A stretch of DNA of 48,274 nt from Methyloceanibacter sp. (GTDB taxonomy: Bacteria; Pseudomonadota; Alphaproteobacteria; Rhizobiales; Methyloligellaceae): assembly GCA_018067145.1 (NCBI GenBank), contig JAGPVD010000038.1, positions 1-48,274 on the forward strand, written 5' to 3'. A model generated the notes under the pieces. The model was not told the origin of the DNA. It ran no database searches and saw nothing but the letters and a program-made list of their open reading frames with translations. Positions 8,702-18,716 of this stretch are shown in pieces. Position 1 is the first letter of the stretch. Each line of letters opens with the position of its first letter. The translations under genes and the position numbers were made by a program.

Positions 8702-10279
8702 GTGAACGCCATTGCCAACATGGCGCGGCTGACGAAGGCGGGCGTGAAGCTTGGCTGGAGCGGTGCGCGCGTCCTGCCCGAGCATGTCAATTTGCCGGGT
8801 CCGCTTGGTCTGTTTTCTCGCGCTACGTCGCCCTTGCGTAAGAATGGTGCGGCCACCGGCAACCAGGCGCGGCTTTCCAAGGCGCTTACTTCGCTTGGCC
8901 CCTCTTACATCAAGCTCGGCCAGTTCCTCGCCACCCGCGACGACCTCATCGGGCGCGAACTGGCGCGAGACTTGTCGACGCTCCAAGATCGCTTGCCGCC
9001 CTTTTCACAAGACGAGGCGGTGAAGGCCGTGGAGGCGGAACTCGAAGCGCCGATCGATGAGCTCTTTGCCGAGTTCGGCCCGGCGGTCGCCGCCGCCTCC
9101 ATCGCCCAAGTCCACAAGGCCAAGGTGAAGGGCCCCGACGGCACGTTGAAGACCGTCGCCGTCAAAGTGCTTCGGCCCGGCGTCGAGCGCCGCTTCCAGA
9201 AAGACCTCGACAGCTATTTCTTCGCCGCGCGCATGATCGAGCGGTTCCATGCGCCGTCACGGCGTTTGCGGCCCCTAGCGATTGTCGACACGCTGGCCAA
9301 GTCCGTCGCCGTCGAGATGGACCTGCGCATGGAGGCCGCGGCCATCTCCGAGATGGCCGACAACTCCAAGGACGATGAAGGCTTCCGGGTTCCCAAGGTG
9401 GATTGGACGCGCAGCGCGCGGCGCGTGATGACGCTCGAATGGGTCGACGGCATTCAGCTTGGCGATCATGAGAAGATTGCCGCCGCGGGTCATGACCTAA
9501 AAGCGCTCGGCGCACGGTTGATGCAGACCTTCCTGCGCCATGCGTTGCGGGATGGCTTCTTCCACGCCGACATGCATCCGGGAAATCTATTCGTCGATGC
9601 GGACGGTGACATCGTCGCCGTCGATTTCGGCATCATGGGCCGCTTGAGTATGAAGGAGCGGCGTTTCCTCGCCGAAATCCTCTACGGCTTCATCACCCGC
9701 AATTACACCCGCGTGGCCGAGGTGCATTTCGACGCGGGCTATGTGCCGCGCAAACATTCGGTGGCGCAATTTGCCCAAGCTTTGCGCGCCATCGGCGAGC
9801 CGATCATGGACCGTCCCGCATCCGAAATTTCCATGGCGCACCTCTTGGGCCAGCTGTTCCAATACACCGAGGTCTTCGACATGGAGACGCGGCCCGAGCT
9901 GATCATGCTGCAAAAGACCATGGTGGTGGTCGAGGGCGTGGGGCGCGGCCTGGATCCCGATCTCAATATGTGGGTCGTGGCCGAACCCGTGGCCAAGGAG
10001 TGGCTGGAGAGTCAGCTTGGCGCCGGCGCGCGCATCGAACAGGCGGCGGAAGGCGCGGTGTCGGTTGGCCGTTTCGTTGGCGACATCCCGAAGCTTCTCG
10101 ATCGGGCCGAGCGCTCAATGGATGCTCTCGCCACTGTGGCCGAAGACGGCTTGCATCTCGACGGCCAGAGCGTGGCGCGGCTGACAGCGGCCCAGAACCG
10201 CCGGGACCGCTGGAGCCGGCTTGGTATCTGGGTTGGCGCGATAGCCCTTGTGGTCATTGCGATAAGGCTTCTGTTTTGA
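8702..10279 (+). CDS. ubiB: Ubiquinone biosynthesis protein UbiB (ABC1/ADCK atypical kinase)
   Basis: 525 aa; SLGPSYIKLGQFLATRDDLIG, AAASIAQVHKA, GFFHADMHPGNLFVDADGDIVAVDFGIMG; C-terminal hydrophobic anchor. Confidence 0.96.
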   Translation: MNAIANMARLTKAGVKLGWSGARVLPEHVNLPGPLGLFSRATSPLRKNGAATGNQARLSKALTSLGPSYIKLGQFLATRDDLIGRELARDLSTLQDRLPPFSQDEAVKAVEAELEAPIDELFAEFGPAVAAASIAQVHKAKVKGPDGTLKTVAVKVLRPGVERRFQKDLDSYFFAARMIERFHAPSRRLRPLAIVDTLAKSVAVEMDLRMEAAAISEMADNSKDDEGFRVPKVDWTRSARRVMTLEWVDGIQLGDHEKIAAAGHDLKALGARLMQTFLRHALRDGFFHADMHPGNLFVDADGDIVAVDFGIMGRLSMKERRFLAEILYGFITRNYTRVAEVHFDAGYVPRKHSVAQFAQALRAIGEPIMDRPASEISMAHLLGQLFQYTEVFDMETRPELIMLQKTMVVVEGVGRGLDPDLNMWVVAEPVAKEWLESQLGAGARIEQAAEGAVSVGRFVGDIPKLLDRAERSMDALATVAEDGLHLDGQSVARLTAAQNRRDRWSRLGIWVGAIALVVIAIRLLF

Positions 10280-10398
10280 GCTATCGCCGCTAACCCTATT
10301 TCTGGTCGTTACCCCGCGTGACCGGGCAATCCAGTGACCACCCAGGCCCATTTTGCTAAGATTAGCGATGAGTGGATCCCTGTTTTCTGAGGGAATGA

Positions 10399-11637
10399 TT
10401 GCGGAGTGAGACGAAAGTGAACGGCAAACGCATCCTCTTGGTCGTTGGTGGCGGTATCGCCGCCTATAAGAGCCTCGACCTCGTGCGCCGCTTGAAAGAG
10501 CGGGGCGTGTCGTCGCGCGTGATCCTGACCAAGGGTGGCGCCGAATTCGTCACGCCGCTGTCCTTTTCCGTGCTCTCCGAGGACAAGACCTTCACTGACC
10601 TGTTCGACCTCAAAGACGAGGCGGAGATCGGCCATATCAGGCTGTCGCGCGAGGCTGATCTGGTCGTGGTGGCGCCGGCCACCGCCGACCTTCTGGCCAA
10701 GATGGCGACGGGCACCGCGTCCGATCTTGCCTCGACCGTGTTGCTCGCCACCGACAAGCGCGTTCTGGTGGCGCCCGCTATGAATGTCCGCATGTGGCAG
10801 CATCCGGCGACCCGCCGGAACATCGCCACGCTGCGCGCCGATGATATCGCGTTCGTCGGGCCCGACGAGGGCGAGATGGCGTGCGGCGAATACGGACCGG
10901 GCCGCATGGCCGAGCCGCTGGCGATTGTCGATGTGATCGAACATTTGCTGAGCGTGAAGCAGGTGGGGCCCTTAAGCGGGCGCCATGTGCTGATCACCTC
11001 CGGCCCCACCCATGAACCGTTGGACCCCGTGCGCTACATCGCCAACCGCTCCTCCGGTAAGCAGGGTTATGCGCTCGCGCGTGCCGCCGTGAGCCTCGGG
11101 GCGCGCGTGACCTTGGTGAGCGGTCCCGTGGCGCTGCCCGATCCCGAGGGCGTGCAGCTGGTCAAAGTTGAGACGGCCTACGACATGCTCGACGCCGTGC
11201 TCGATGCGCTTCCCGCCGACATTGCGATTTGTGCGGCGGCAGTTGCCGACTGGCGTGCGTCGCAAGAAGCGGCGCAAAAGCTCAAGAAGCAGAGCGGTGG
11301 AGACGTCACCCTCGCGCTGGCGCAGAACCCCGATATTCTGGCGACCCTGGCTAAGCCCTCGCCCCAGCGGCCGGACATGGTCATTGGCTTCGCCGCCGAG
11401 ACAGAAAATCTCCCCGCCAATGCGGCCGCCAAGCGCCGCGCCAAGGGTGCGGACTGGATCGTCGCCAATGACGTGTCAGCCGGAACCGGCATCATGGGCG
11501 GCGACCGCACTATCGTGCATCTCGTCACCGGCGCCGGCGTCGAGGATTGGGCGCCCATGAGCAAGGATGAGATGGCGACGCGGCTCCTGTCCCGTGCCGC
11601 GGAGACCCTGTCCACCGTGCGTTCGGCCGCCGAATGA
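10399..11637 (+). CDS. coaBC: Bifunctional phosphopantothenoylcysteine decarboxylase/phosphopantothenate-cysteine ligase (true start probably GTG 10417)
   Basis: [76 protein letters not shown]. Confidence 0.96.
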   Translation: MRSETKVNGKRILLVVGGGIAAYKSLDLVRRLKERGVSSRVILTKGGAEFVTPLSFSVLSEDKTFTDLFDLKDEAEIGHIRLSREADLVVVAPATADLLAKMATGTASDLASTVLLATDKRVLVAPAMNVRMWQHPATRRNIATLRADDIAFVGPDEGEMACGEYGPGRMAEPLAIVDVIEHLLSVKQVGPLSGRHVLITSGPTHEPLDPVRYIANRSSGKQGYALARAAVSLGARVTLVSGPVALPDPEGVQLVKVETAYDMLDAVLDALPADIAICAAAVADWRASQEAAQKLKKQSGGDVTLALAQNPDILATLAKPSPQRPDMVIGFAAETENLPANAAAKRRAKGADWIVANDVSAGTGIMGGDRTIVHLVTGAGVEDWAPMSKDEMATRLLSRAAETLSTVRSAAE

Positions 11638-12083
11638 GTGTGGCCGTTCGGGTTCTGCGCCTGCCGCACGGAGAAGGCTTGCCGCTTCCCTCTTATCAGT
11701 CAGCCCATGCCGCTGGCTTCGATCTCGTTGCTGCCGTACCCGAAGACGGTCCCGTTTCGTTAGCGCCGAGCGACCGCGTGCTCATTCCGACCGGCTTGGC
11801 GTTTGCGCTTCCGGAAGGTCACGAGGCGCAAATCAGGCCGCGCTCGGGACTGGCTCTGAAACACGGCGTCACCGTCCTCAACAGCCCGGGCACCATCGAC
11901 GCCGACTATCGCGGCGAGATCAAAGTGATCCTCATTAATCTCGGCAGCGACACTTTTCTCATCCAGCGCGGCGACCGCATCGCCCAAGCCATCATTGCGC
12001 CGGTCACTCATGTGGACATCGTGCCGGTGGAAACGCTCGATGATACCGACCGGGGCGAGGGCGGCTTTGGCTCCACCGGCTGA
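11634..12083 (+). CDS. dut: dUTP diphosphatase
   Basis: 149 aa with dUTPase motifs [68 protein letters not shown]; 4-nt overlap with coaBC. Confidence 0.97.
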   Translation: MSVAVRVLRLPHGEGLPLPSYQSAHAAGFDLVAAVPEDGPVSLAPSDRVLIPTGLAFALPEGHEAQIRPRSGLALKHGVTVLNSPGTIDADYRGEIKVILINLGSDTFLIQRGDRIAQAIIAPVTHVDIVPVETLDDTDRGEGGFGSTG

Positions 12084-12125
12084 AAACTCGGATGACGAAG
12101 GAATGATTGGCAATCCCTCCCATGT

Positions 12126-12977
12126 TTGCGAGCGATGCCCTACATTCCAGCTATGCTCACCCCTGACGAGATCAAACGCTATAAGCGCCATCTGGTGCTG
12201 AAAGAGATCGGCGGCGAAGGCCAGCAGCGGCTCAAAGCCGCGCGCGTCCTCGTGGTTGGCGCTGGCGGACTTGGTTCGCCGCTCATTCTCTATCTTGCCG
12301 CGGCGGGCGTCGGCACCATCGGCATTATCGATGATGACCGCGTCAGCCTCGACAATCTTCAGCGGCAGATCGTCCACGACACCAATGCGGTGGGCGCGCC
12401 GAAGACCAAGAGCGCGGCGGCGACTATCGCGCGCCTCAACCCAAATGTGGAGACGCAGCTCTATTCCACGCGGCTCGTACCGGAGAACGCGCTCGCCATC
12501 ATTTCCGGCTTCGACATCGTCGCTGACGGCTCCGACAATTTCGCCACGCGCTATCTCGTCAACGACGCCTGCTACCTCGCCAAGCTGCCGCTGGTGTTCG
12601 CTGCTGTCGGCCCGTTCGACGGTCAGCTGACCACGTTCCGCGCCTTCGAGATCGGTGAGGATGGCAATCCCCGTCCGTCTTATCGCTGCCTATTCCCGCA
12701 AAGCCCGCCGGACGGCACCGTCCCAGCCTGCTCCGAGGCCGGCATTCTTGGCGCCGTGGCTGGCGTCATCGGCAGCCTCCAGGCGGTGGAGGTGGTGAAA
12801 GAGCTGCTCGGAATCGGCGAGAGCCTGGTGGGCCGGCTGCTTCTCTATGATGCGCTTCAGGCGCGGGTCTCCACGGTTTCCTATGGCTGGGACCCCGAAA
12901 GCCCACTAAATGGCCGAAATCCGCGATTTAAGGACCTGTCCCATCACCGCCAGGAGGTCGTGGGGTCGAAGGGATAG
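12126..12977 (+). CDS. moeB: MoeB/ThiF/HesA-family adenylyltransferase (E1-like)
   Basis: RYKRHLVLKEIGGEGQQRLKAARVLVVGAGGLGSPLILYLAAAGVGTIGIIDDDRVSLDNLQRQI; YRCLFPQ...ACSEAGILGAVAGVIGSLQAVE. Start may be 12135 or 12153. Confidence 0.88.
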   Translation: MRAMPYIPAMLTPDEIKRYKRHLVLKEIGGEGQQRLKAARVLVVGAGGLGSPLILYLAAAGVGTIGIIDDDRVSLDNLQRQIVHDTNAVGAPKTKSAAATIARLNPNVETQLYSTRLVPENALAIISGFDIVADGSDNFATRYLVNDACYLAKLPLVFAAVGPFDGQLTTFRAFEIGEDGNPRPSYRCLFPQSPPDGTVPACSEAGILGAVAGVIGSLQAVEVVKELLGIGESLVGRLLLYDALQARVSTVSYGWDPESPLNGRNPRFKDLSHHRQEVVGSKG

Positions 12978-13012
12978 GCAGGCGTTAACCAGTTTTCTCT
13001 ACCAAGGCGCGC

Positions 13013-14281
13013 GTGAGCACGGGAACCATCACCACAAATTGTGCAATCGCCGGCGGCGGCCCCGCCGGGGTCATGCTGGGCTATCTCCTGGCAAGAGCTG
13101 ACGTCGACGTCGTCGTGCTCGAAAAGCACGCCGATTTCTTCCGCGACTTCCGCGGGGACACCATCCACCCCTCGACGCTTGAGGTCATGCACGAGCTTGG
13201 CTTGCTCGATGACTTCTTGAAGCGGCCGCACCAGGAAGTGGCAGAGCTTGGCGCCAAGATCGGCGACGAGTTCGTCACCATTGCCGACTTCTCGCATCTT
13301 CCGACCCACAGCAAATTTCTCGCCTTCATGCCGCAATGGGAGTTCCTCGACTTTCTCGCCCAAGCCGGCAAGCGCTATTCCACATTCCATCTCCATATGC
13401 AGGCGGAGGTGGACGAGCTTCTGACAGACGGCGACCGGGTCGTCGGTCTGAAGGCGGCGACGCCGCAAGGCGATCTGGAAGTTCGCGCCGATCTCGTAAT
13501 CGGTACCGACGGCAGACATTCCACGGTGCGCCAGCTTTCTGGCCTCGAGGTCGAAGATCGTGGCGCACCCATGGACGTGCTGTGGCTGCGCCTATCCAAG
13601 AAGCCCGAGGACGGAGCGGAGACCTTGGGCCGTATCGAGTCCGGCCGGTTCTTCATCATGATCGACCGTGGCGATTACTGGCAGTGCGCCTTCGTCATCG
13701 CTAAAGGCGGCTTCAACGAGCTGCGCCGCAAGGGGCTGGAGGCGTTCCGTCTTGCCCTGGTCGCGCTGGAACCGACATTGTCCGACAGCGTGCGCGAGAT
13801 CACGTCTTGGGACGACGTGAAGCTGCTCAGCGTGCGGGTCGACCGCCTGAAGCAATGGTACAAGCCAGGCCTGCTTTGCATCGGTGACGCGGCGCATGCC
13901 ATGTCGCCGGTCGGCGGCGTCGGCATCAATCTCGCCATTCAGGATGCGGTCGCCACCGCCAATATTCTGGCCACCCCGTTGCGCGACGGCACGGTCACGG
14001 AAGAGGATCTGCGTAAGGTACAGAAGCGGCGGCAATGGCCCACAGAGATGACGCAAGCGCTTCAGATCGCCATCCAGAACCGCGTAATTTCCAACGTTCT
14101 TTCCATGACAAAGCGGCCAAAGCCGCCCTTTGCCGTGAAGATGCTCGACCGCTTTCCATGGCTGCGGCGCTTCCCGGCCCGGCTCGTCGGCATGGGCTTC
14201 CGGCCCGAGCACGTGGAAACTGAAGAGGCCTCCGCTGCGGAGGCCCCTAAAGCCGATGCCTCTTCCAGCACGGCCGACTAG
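13013..14281 (+). CDS. FAD-dependent aromatic-hydroxylase-like oxidoreductase
   Basis: CAIAGGGPAGVMLGYLLARADVDVVVLEKH, DLVIGTDGRHSTVR, PGLLCIGDAAHAMSPVGGVGINLAIQDA: group A flavoprotein monooxygenase (PHBH-fold) motifs. Confidence 0.9.
   Translation: MSTGTITTNCAIAGGGPAGVMLGYLLARADVDVVVLEKHADFFRDFRGDTIHPSTLEVMHELGLLDDFLKRPHQEVAELGAKIGDEFVTIADFSHLPTHSKFLAFMPQWEFLDFLAQAGKRYSTFHLHMQAEVDELLTDGDRVVGLKAATPQGDLEVRADLVIGTDGRHSTVRQLSGLEVEDRGAPMDVLWLRLSKKPEDGAETLGRIESGRFFIMIDRGDYWQCAFVIAKGGFNELRRKGLEAFRLALVALEPTLSDSVREITSWDDVKLLSVRVDRLKQWYKPGLLCIGDAAHAMSPVGGVGINLAIQDAVATANILATPLRDGTVTEEDLRKVQKRRQWPTEMTQALQIAIQNRVISNVLSMTKRPKPPFAVKMLDRFPWLRRFPARLVGMGFRPEHVETEEASAAEAPKADASSSTAD
14227..14245. repeat. Near-perfect palindrome GGCCTCCGC-T-GCGGAGGCC inside the 3' end of the monooxygenase gene
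   Basis: 9-nt arms around one central base, read directly; followed by coding sequence and no T-run. Confidence 0.7.
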
Positions 14282-14299
14282 CGGAAGCGCGGAGCGCTC

Positions 14300-15292
14300 C
14301 TAGAACATTGCGGGGTGGACACGGTCCGGCGGCGCATGGCCGTCGAGGAAGGTCTTGATGTTGATGATGACCTTCTCGCCCATGTCGACGCGGCCTTCGA
14401 GCGTCGCCGAGCTCATGTGCGGTAAGACCACGACTTTGTCGCTGCCGAGCAGCTTCGGGTTCACCGCGGGCTCGTGCTCGAAGACATCGAGACCGGCGCC
14501 GGCGAGCTCGCCATTGTCGATCATCCGGGCCATTGCGTTCTCGTCGATCACTTCGCCGCGCGCGGTGTTGACGATATAGGAGGACGGCTTCATCAGGGCC
14601 AGCCGGCGCGCCGACAGCAGATGATAGGTTGCCGGCGTGTGCGGGCAGTTGACGGAGATGATGTCCATACGGGCCATCATCTGGTCGAGGCTGTCCCAAT
14701 AGGTGGCTTCGAGTGCCTGCTCAACGTCGGCCGAGATGCGCCTGCGGTTGTGGTAGTGGATCTGGAGGCCGAACGCCTTGGCCCGCTTCGCCACGGCCTG
14801 GCCGATGCGCCCCATGCCGACAATGCCGAGCCGCTTGCCATAGATGCGGTGGCCGAGCATCCAGGTGGGAGACCAACCCTGCCACGAACCATCGCCAGCC
14901 TTGAGCAGGGCTGCGCCCTCCGTCAAGCGTCGCGGCACAGCGAGGATTAGCGCCATGGTCATGTCGGCGGTGTCCTCGGTCAGCACGCCGGGCGTGTTGG
15001 TGACAAGGATCGAACGGTTCCTTGCGGTATCGAGGTCGATATTGTCGACGCCGGTGCCGAATTGGGCGATCAGTTTGAGGTTGGGCCCCGCCTGGCTCAG
15101 CACGGTACGGTCGATGCGATCGGTGACCGTCGGCACGAGCACGTCGGCGGTTTTGACCGCCTCGATCAGCTCTTCCTGCGAAAACGGCTTGTCGTCGATA
15201 TTGAGCCGCGCATCAAATAGCTCCCTGAGCCGTGTTTCCACGACGTCCGGCAGTTTGCGCGTGATGATTACGAGCGGTCGATCAGAAGCCAT
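14300..15292 (-). CDS. D-isomer-specific 2-hydroxyacid dehydrogenase (glyoxylate reductase-like)
   Basis: IAQFGTGVDNIDLDTARNRSILVTNTPGVLTEDTADM; LGIVGMGRIGQAVAKRAKAFGLQIHYHNRRR; IVNTARGEVIDENAM. Confidence 0.92.
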   Translation of the reverse strand: MASDRPLVIITRKLPDVVETRLRELFDARLNIDDKPFSQEELIEAVKTADVLVPTVTDRIDRTVLSQAGPNLKLIAQFGTGVDNIDLDTARNRSILVTNTPGVLTEDTADMTMALILAVPRRLTEGAALLKAGDGSWQGWSPTWMLGHRIYGKRLGIVGMGRIGQAVAKRAKAFGLQIHYHNRRRISADVEQALEATYWDSLDQMMARMDIISVNCPHTPATYHLLSARRLALMKPSSYIVNTARGEVIDENAMARMIDNGELAGAGLDVFEHEPAVNPKLLGSDKVVVLPHMSSATLEGRVDMGEKVIINIKTFLDGHAPPDRVHPAMF

Positions 15293-15534
15293 AACTTATC
15301 CCGTCAGGAGGCTAGCGGCGGGGAGGATTCCCCGAAAGGCGATTATCAGATGCTTGTTTTGCGCGCTTTGTCTAACAGAAGGGGCTTTACGAGATAAAGC
15401 GTCATATTGGCCTCAGGCCGGGAAATTGTCTGGAGCCACGATCCTTTCACTTTTCTCGGTCATTCAGAGAGTGCCGATTCGGATTTTCAGCCCTATCGGC
15501 GAGGATATCAGGGTGCCAAGACGGGGGTGAGACG

Positions 15535-16086
15535 GTGCGCAATCGCGCTTTAATCGGAATTGGGTTGGCCTTGAGCCTCGCCTTCGCGGCGAGCCCAGGG
15601 AATGCGGCCGACGACGGCGTCAAAAAGCCGGCGAGGACAGTCGGGTCCAAGACTGGCTTGGCTTTGCCGCGCTATGTCAGCCTCAAGTCGGACAAGGTCA
15701 ATGTCCGCCGCGGTCCAAACACCGATCAGCCGGTGGTCTGGGTCTTCTCCCGCGCGGGCCTTCCGGTCGAGATTTTTGCCGAATCCGAGAATTGGCGCCG
15801 CGTGCGCGACAGCGATGGGGCCGAAGGCTGGGTATTCCACAGCCTGTTGAGCGGCCGGCGCACCGTGCTCATCAGCCCCTGGGCCAAGGGCCAGGGGCAG
15901 GAAAGCGTCAAGCTTCACGATGGTCAGTCTACGGGGTCCAGCACCGTGGCTGAGCTTCAGTCCGGCGTGATCGGTGACATCGTGGAATGCGACGGCGAGT
16001 GGTGCGAGCTCACGATCGACAAATATTCCGGCTATGTGGAGCAGGGCAAGCTCTGGGGCGTCTATCGCGACGAAAAGGTCGAGTAA
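15535..16086 (+). CDS. Exported SH3-like domain protein (GTG start)
   Basis: Signal peptide MRNRALIGIGLALSLAFAASPGNA followed by two SH3b-type repeats (SDKVNVRRGPNTDQPVVWVF...WRRVRDSDGAEGWVFHSLLSG; ...CDGEWCELTIDKYSGYVEQGKLWGVY). Confidence 0.88.
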   Translation: MRNRALIGIGLALSLAFAASPGNAADDGVKKPARTVGSKTGLALPRYVSLKSDKVNVRRGPNTDQPVVWVFSRAGLPVEIFAESENWRRVRDSDGAEGWVFHSLLSGRRTVLISPWAKGQGQESVKLHDGQSTGSSTVAELQSGVIGDIVECDGEWCELTIDKYSGYVEQGKLWGVYRDEKVE

Positions 16087-16143
16087 GCGCCTCTCCCGCG
16101 ATGGTCACGCAGTCGATAGTGTCTGGCTAAGGATTAAAGGGGT

Positions 16144-16599
16144 CTAGCTGCCGGGTTTGTCGACGAGCCGCACAAGCACATCGACGCGGGAGATGACCTT
16201 GCCCTCAGGAGCCTCTGGCAGGCCCTCAATGTTGAGGGCGCCGGTGTCGATATCCAGAAGCTTGCCGGAACGCTCGCAGAAAAAGTGGTAGTGATTCGAC
16301 GTGTTGGTGTCGAAATAGGTCTTGGCGCCTTCGACCGCGACCTCCCGGAGGAGTCCGGCGCCAGTGAACTGGTGGAGCGTGTTGTATACGGTGGCGAGCG
16401 ACACCGGGACTTTGACGGTCAAAGCTTCTTCGTGCAGCCGTTCGGCAGTAACGTGCCGATCGCCTTCGGCAAATAGCAGACGAGCCAATGCGACCCGCTG
16501 ACGCGTCGGCCTAAGCCCCGCGCCGCGCAAAATCTCGGCAACGTCTCCAGTCACTGTCTCGACCGCCGCGTCATGCGGCTCCTGTAGCGATTTTTCCAT
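16144..16599 (-). CDS. irr: Fur-family regulator, Irr-like (iron response regulator)
   Basis: LRGAGLRPTRQRVALARLLFAEGDRHVTAERLHEEALTVKVPVSLATVYNTLHQFTGAGLLREVAVEGAKTYFDTNTSNHYHFF; located upstream of fabA as in many Rhizobiales. Confidence 0.87.
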   Translation of the reverse strand: MEKSLQEPHDAAVETVTGDVAEILRGAGLRPTRQRVALARLLFAEGDRHVTAERLHEEALTVKVPVSLATVYNTLHQFTGAGLLREVAVEGAKTYFDTNTSNHYHFFCERSGKLLDIDTGALNIEGLPEAPEGKVISRVDVLVRLVDKPGS

Positions 16600-16859
16600 C
16601 TGACTATCTTATCACGCAAAGGTTGAACCCCTGAAATATAAGGGGAACCCTCGCCCACCGCAACGCCGCGGCCTGGCTGTCTTTTTGCTAGATTGTCCCG
16701 CGCATGGCTCAGGGCAAGGCTGGAAGTTCCGCTTGGCGGCATATTGTCCTGGTGCTAGGTGGGGCACCCCTGATGGCCCGGTCGCGGGCTTTTGGCGGGC
16801 CTTTGACTGTGTTAGGAAACGACCCATATTCTCAGGCTCAAGGCGAAGGATTTAACAGA

Positions 16860-17402
16860 GTGCAGAAACCGACGGTCGAACGGCAGGGCCAATTCGACTA
16901 CGAGGCGTTGCTCGCTTGCGCCAGGGGCGAGTTGTTCGGCCCGGGCAATGCGCAACTGCCCCTGCCGCCCATGCTCATGTTCGACCGCATCACGCAGGTG
17001 CAGGACGACGGCGGCGAGTATGGCAAAGGCCGCATCGTCGCTGAACTCGACGTGACGCCTGATCTCTGGTTCTTCGCCTGCCACTTCAAGGGCGATCCGG
17101 TGATGCCGGGCTGCCTTGGGCTCGACGCGCTGTGGCAGATGCTCGGTTTCTTTCTCGGCTGGCGGGGCGACCCCGGCAAGGGCCGCGCGCTTAGCGTGGG
17201 CGAAGTCAAATTTTCCGGCATGGTCGTGCCGACCGTGCGTAAGCTCGAATATATCGTCGAGGTCAAACGCGTGATCAGCCGCAAATTCACCCTCGGCACG
17301 GGCGATGGCTATCTTAAAGCCGACGGCGAGACGATCTACACTGCCAAGGATCTGAGGGTCGGCCTGTTCCAGGCGGAAGAAGCCGCTCCCGCTGGTGCTT
17401 AA
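16860..17402 (+). CDS. fabA: 3-hydroxydecanoyl-ACP dehydratase/isomerase (GTG start chosen over the upstream ATG)
   Basis: [37 protein letters not shown]...[31 protein letters not shown]; purine-rich SD (aaggat) upstream of GTG 16860. Confidence 0.95.
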   Translation: MQKPTVERQGQFDYEALLACARGELFGPGNAQLPLPPMLMFDRITQVQDDGGEYGKGRIVAELDVTPDLWFFACHFKGDPVMPGCLGLDALWQMLGFFLGWRGDPGKGRALSVGEVKFSGMVVPTVRKLEYIVEVKRVISRKFTLGTGDGYLKADGETIYTAKDLRVGLFQAEEAAPAGA

Positions 17403-17444
17403 TCCTTTTTTGAATGCGGCACTGAACTTAAGGACGTTTGCCTT

Positions 17445-18671
17445 ATGAAACGCGTGGTCGTAACCGGTATGGGCATCGTGTCCTCCATCGGCAACTCTGC
17501 CCAGGAGGTGCTTGCCTCGCTGCGTGAAGCAAAGTCCGGCATCGTAAAGGCCGACGACTATGCCGAGCTCGGCTTCCGTTGCCAGGTGCATGGCGCCCCC
17601 GAGATCGATTGGGAGAGCATGGTAGACCGGAAGGTCCGCCGCTTCATGGGCGCCGGAGCCGGCTGGAACTACATCGCCATGGAGCAGGCGATCCGGGATG
17701 CGGGCCTCGACGAGGACGATATCTCTAACGAGCGCACTGGCTTGATCATGGGCTCGGGCGGCCCATCGACCCGCGCGATCGTGCGGGCAGCCGACACGAC
17801 GCGCGAACGGGGCCCTAAGAAGGTCGGTCCCTTCGAAGTGCCGAAGTCGATGTGCTCCACCAACTCGGCGACCCTGTCGACGCCCTATCACATCAAGGGC
17901 GTGAGCTATTCCATCTCCTCGGCTTGCTCGACGTCCGCCCACTGCATCGGCAATGGCAGCGAACTGATCCAGTTGGGCAAACAGGACATCGTGTTTGCCG
18001 GTGGCGGCGAAGAACTCGATTGGACGCTGTCCGTCCTGTTCGACGCCATGAACGCCATGTCTTCCGATTTCAACGACCGTCCCGAAACGGCGAGCCGCGC
18101 CTATGATGCAGCGCGCGACGGCTTTGTCATTGCCGGCGGTGCCGGTGTCTTGGTGCTGGAAGAGCTTGAGCATGCCCGCGCCCGTGGCGCGCATATCTAT
18201 GCCGAGCTGGTGGGCTATGGCGCCACGTCCGACGGCTTCGATATGGTGCTGCCTTCCGGCGAAGGCGCGGTGCGCTGCATGCGCATGGCCATGCAAAATC
18301 TTAATGGCGACGGGGGCGTGATTGACTACATCAACCCTCACGCAACTTCGACGCCGCTCGGCGACTCCCGCGAAATTGAAGCAATACGGGAAGTGTTTGG
18401 CGACAAATGTCCGGATATCAGCGCCACGAAGTCGCTCACCGGCCACTCGCTCGGCGCGGCTGGCGTCCATGAGGCGATCTATTCGCTGCTGATGATGAAT
18501 AACGGCTTCGTTTGCGAGTCCGCCAATATCGAGAACCTGGACCCGGAGTTCGACGACATGCCCATCGTGCGCCAGCGCAAGGACAATGTCGCCCTTAACA
18601 CTGTGATGTCGAATAGCTTTGGTTTTGGCGGCACAAACGCTTCACTTGTGTTCCGCCGGTTAGATGACTGA
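17445..18671 (+). CDS. fabB: Beta-ketoacyl-ACP synthase I
   Basis: [33 protein letters not shown]; active-site [51 protein letters not shown]. Confidence 0.96.
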   Translation: MKRVVVTGMGIVSSIGNSAQEVLASLREAKSGIVKADDYAELGFRCQVHGAPEIDWESMVDRKVRRFMGAGAGWNYIAMEQAIRDAGLDEDDISNERTGLIMGSGGPSTRAIVRAADTTRERGPKKVGPFEVPKSMCSTNSATLSTPYHIKGVSYSISSACSTSAHCIGNGSELIQLGKQDIVFAGGGEELDWTLSVLFDAMNAMSSDFNDRPETASRAYDAARDGFVIAGGAGVLVLEELEHARARGAHIYAELVGYGATSDGFDMVLPSGEGAVRCMRMAMQNLNGDGGVIDYINPHATSTPLGDSREIEAIREVFGDKCPDISATKSLTGHSLGAAGVHEAIYSLLMMNNGFVCESANIENLDPEFDDMPIVRQRKDNVALNTVMSNSFGFGGTNASLVFRRLDD

Positions 18672-18716
18672 GCGACGGCGACCCGACGGCAATCAACCCC
18701 AAGCAGAGTAAGTACC

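Noticed and set aside
16628-16643. cccct/agggg dyad between irr and fabA as a possible Irr/ICE operator
   Set aside because: Only 5-bp arms and no resemblance to the TTTAGAA-type ICE consensus.
16812-18470. 552-aa minus-strand ORF antisense to fabA and fabB
   Set aside because: His/Arg/Ala/Asp-rich composition typical of shadow ORFs opposite high-GC genes; fully overlaps two confident genes; no recognisable domain.
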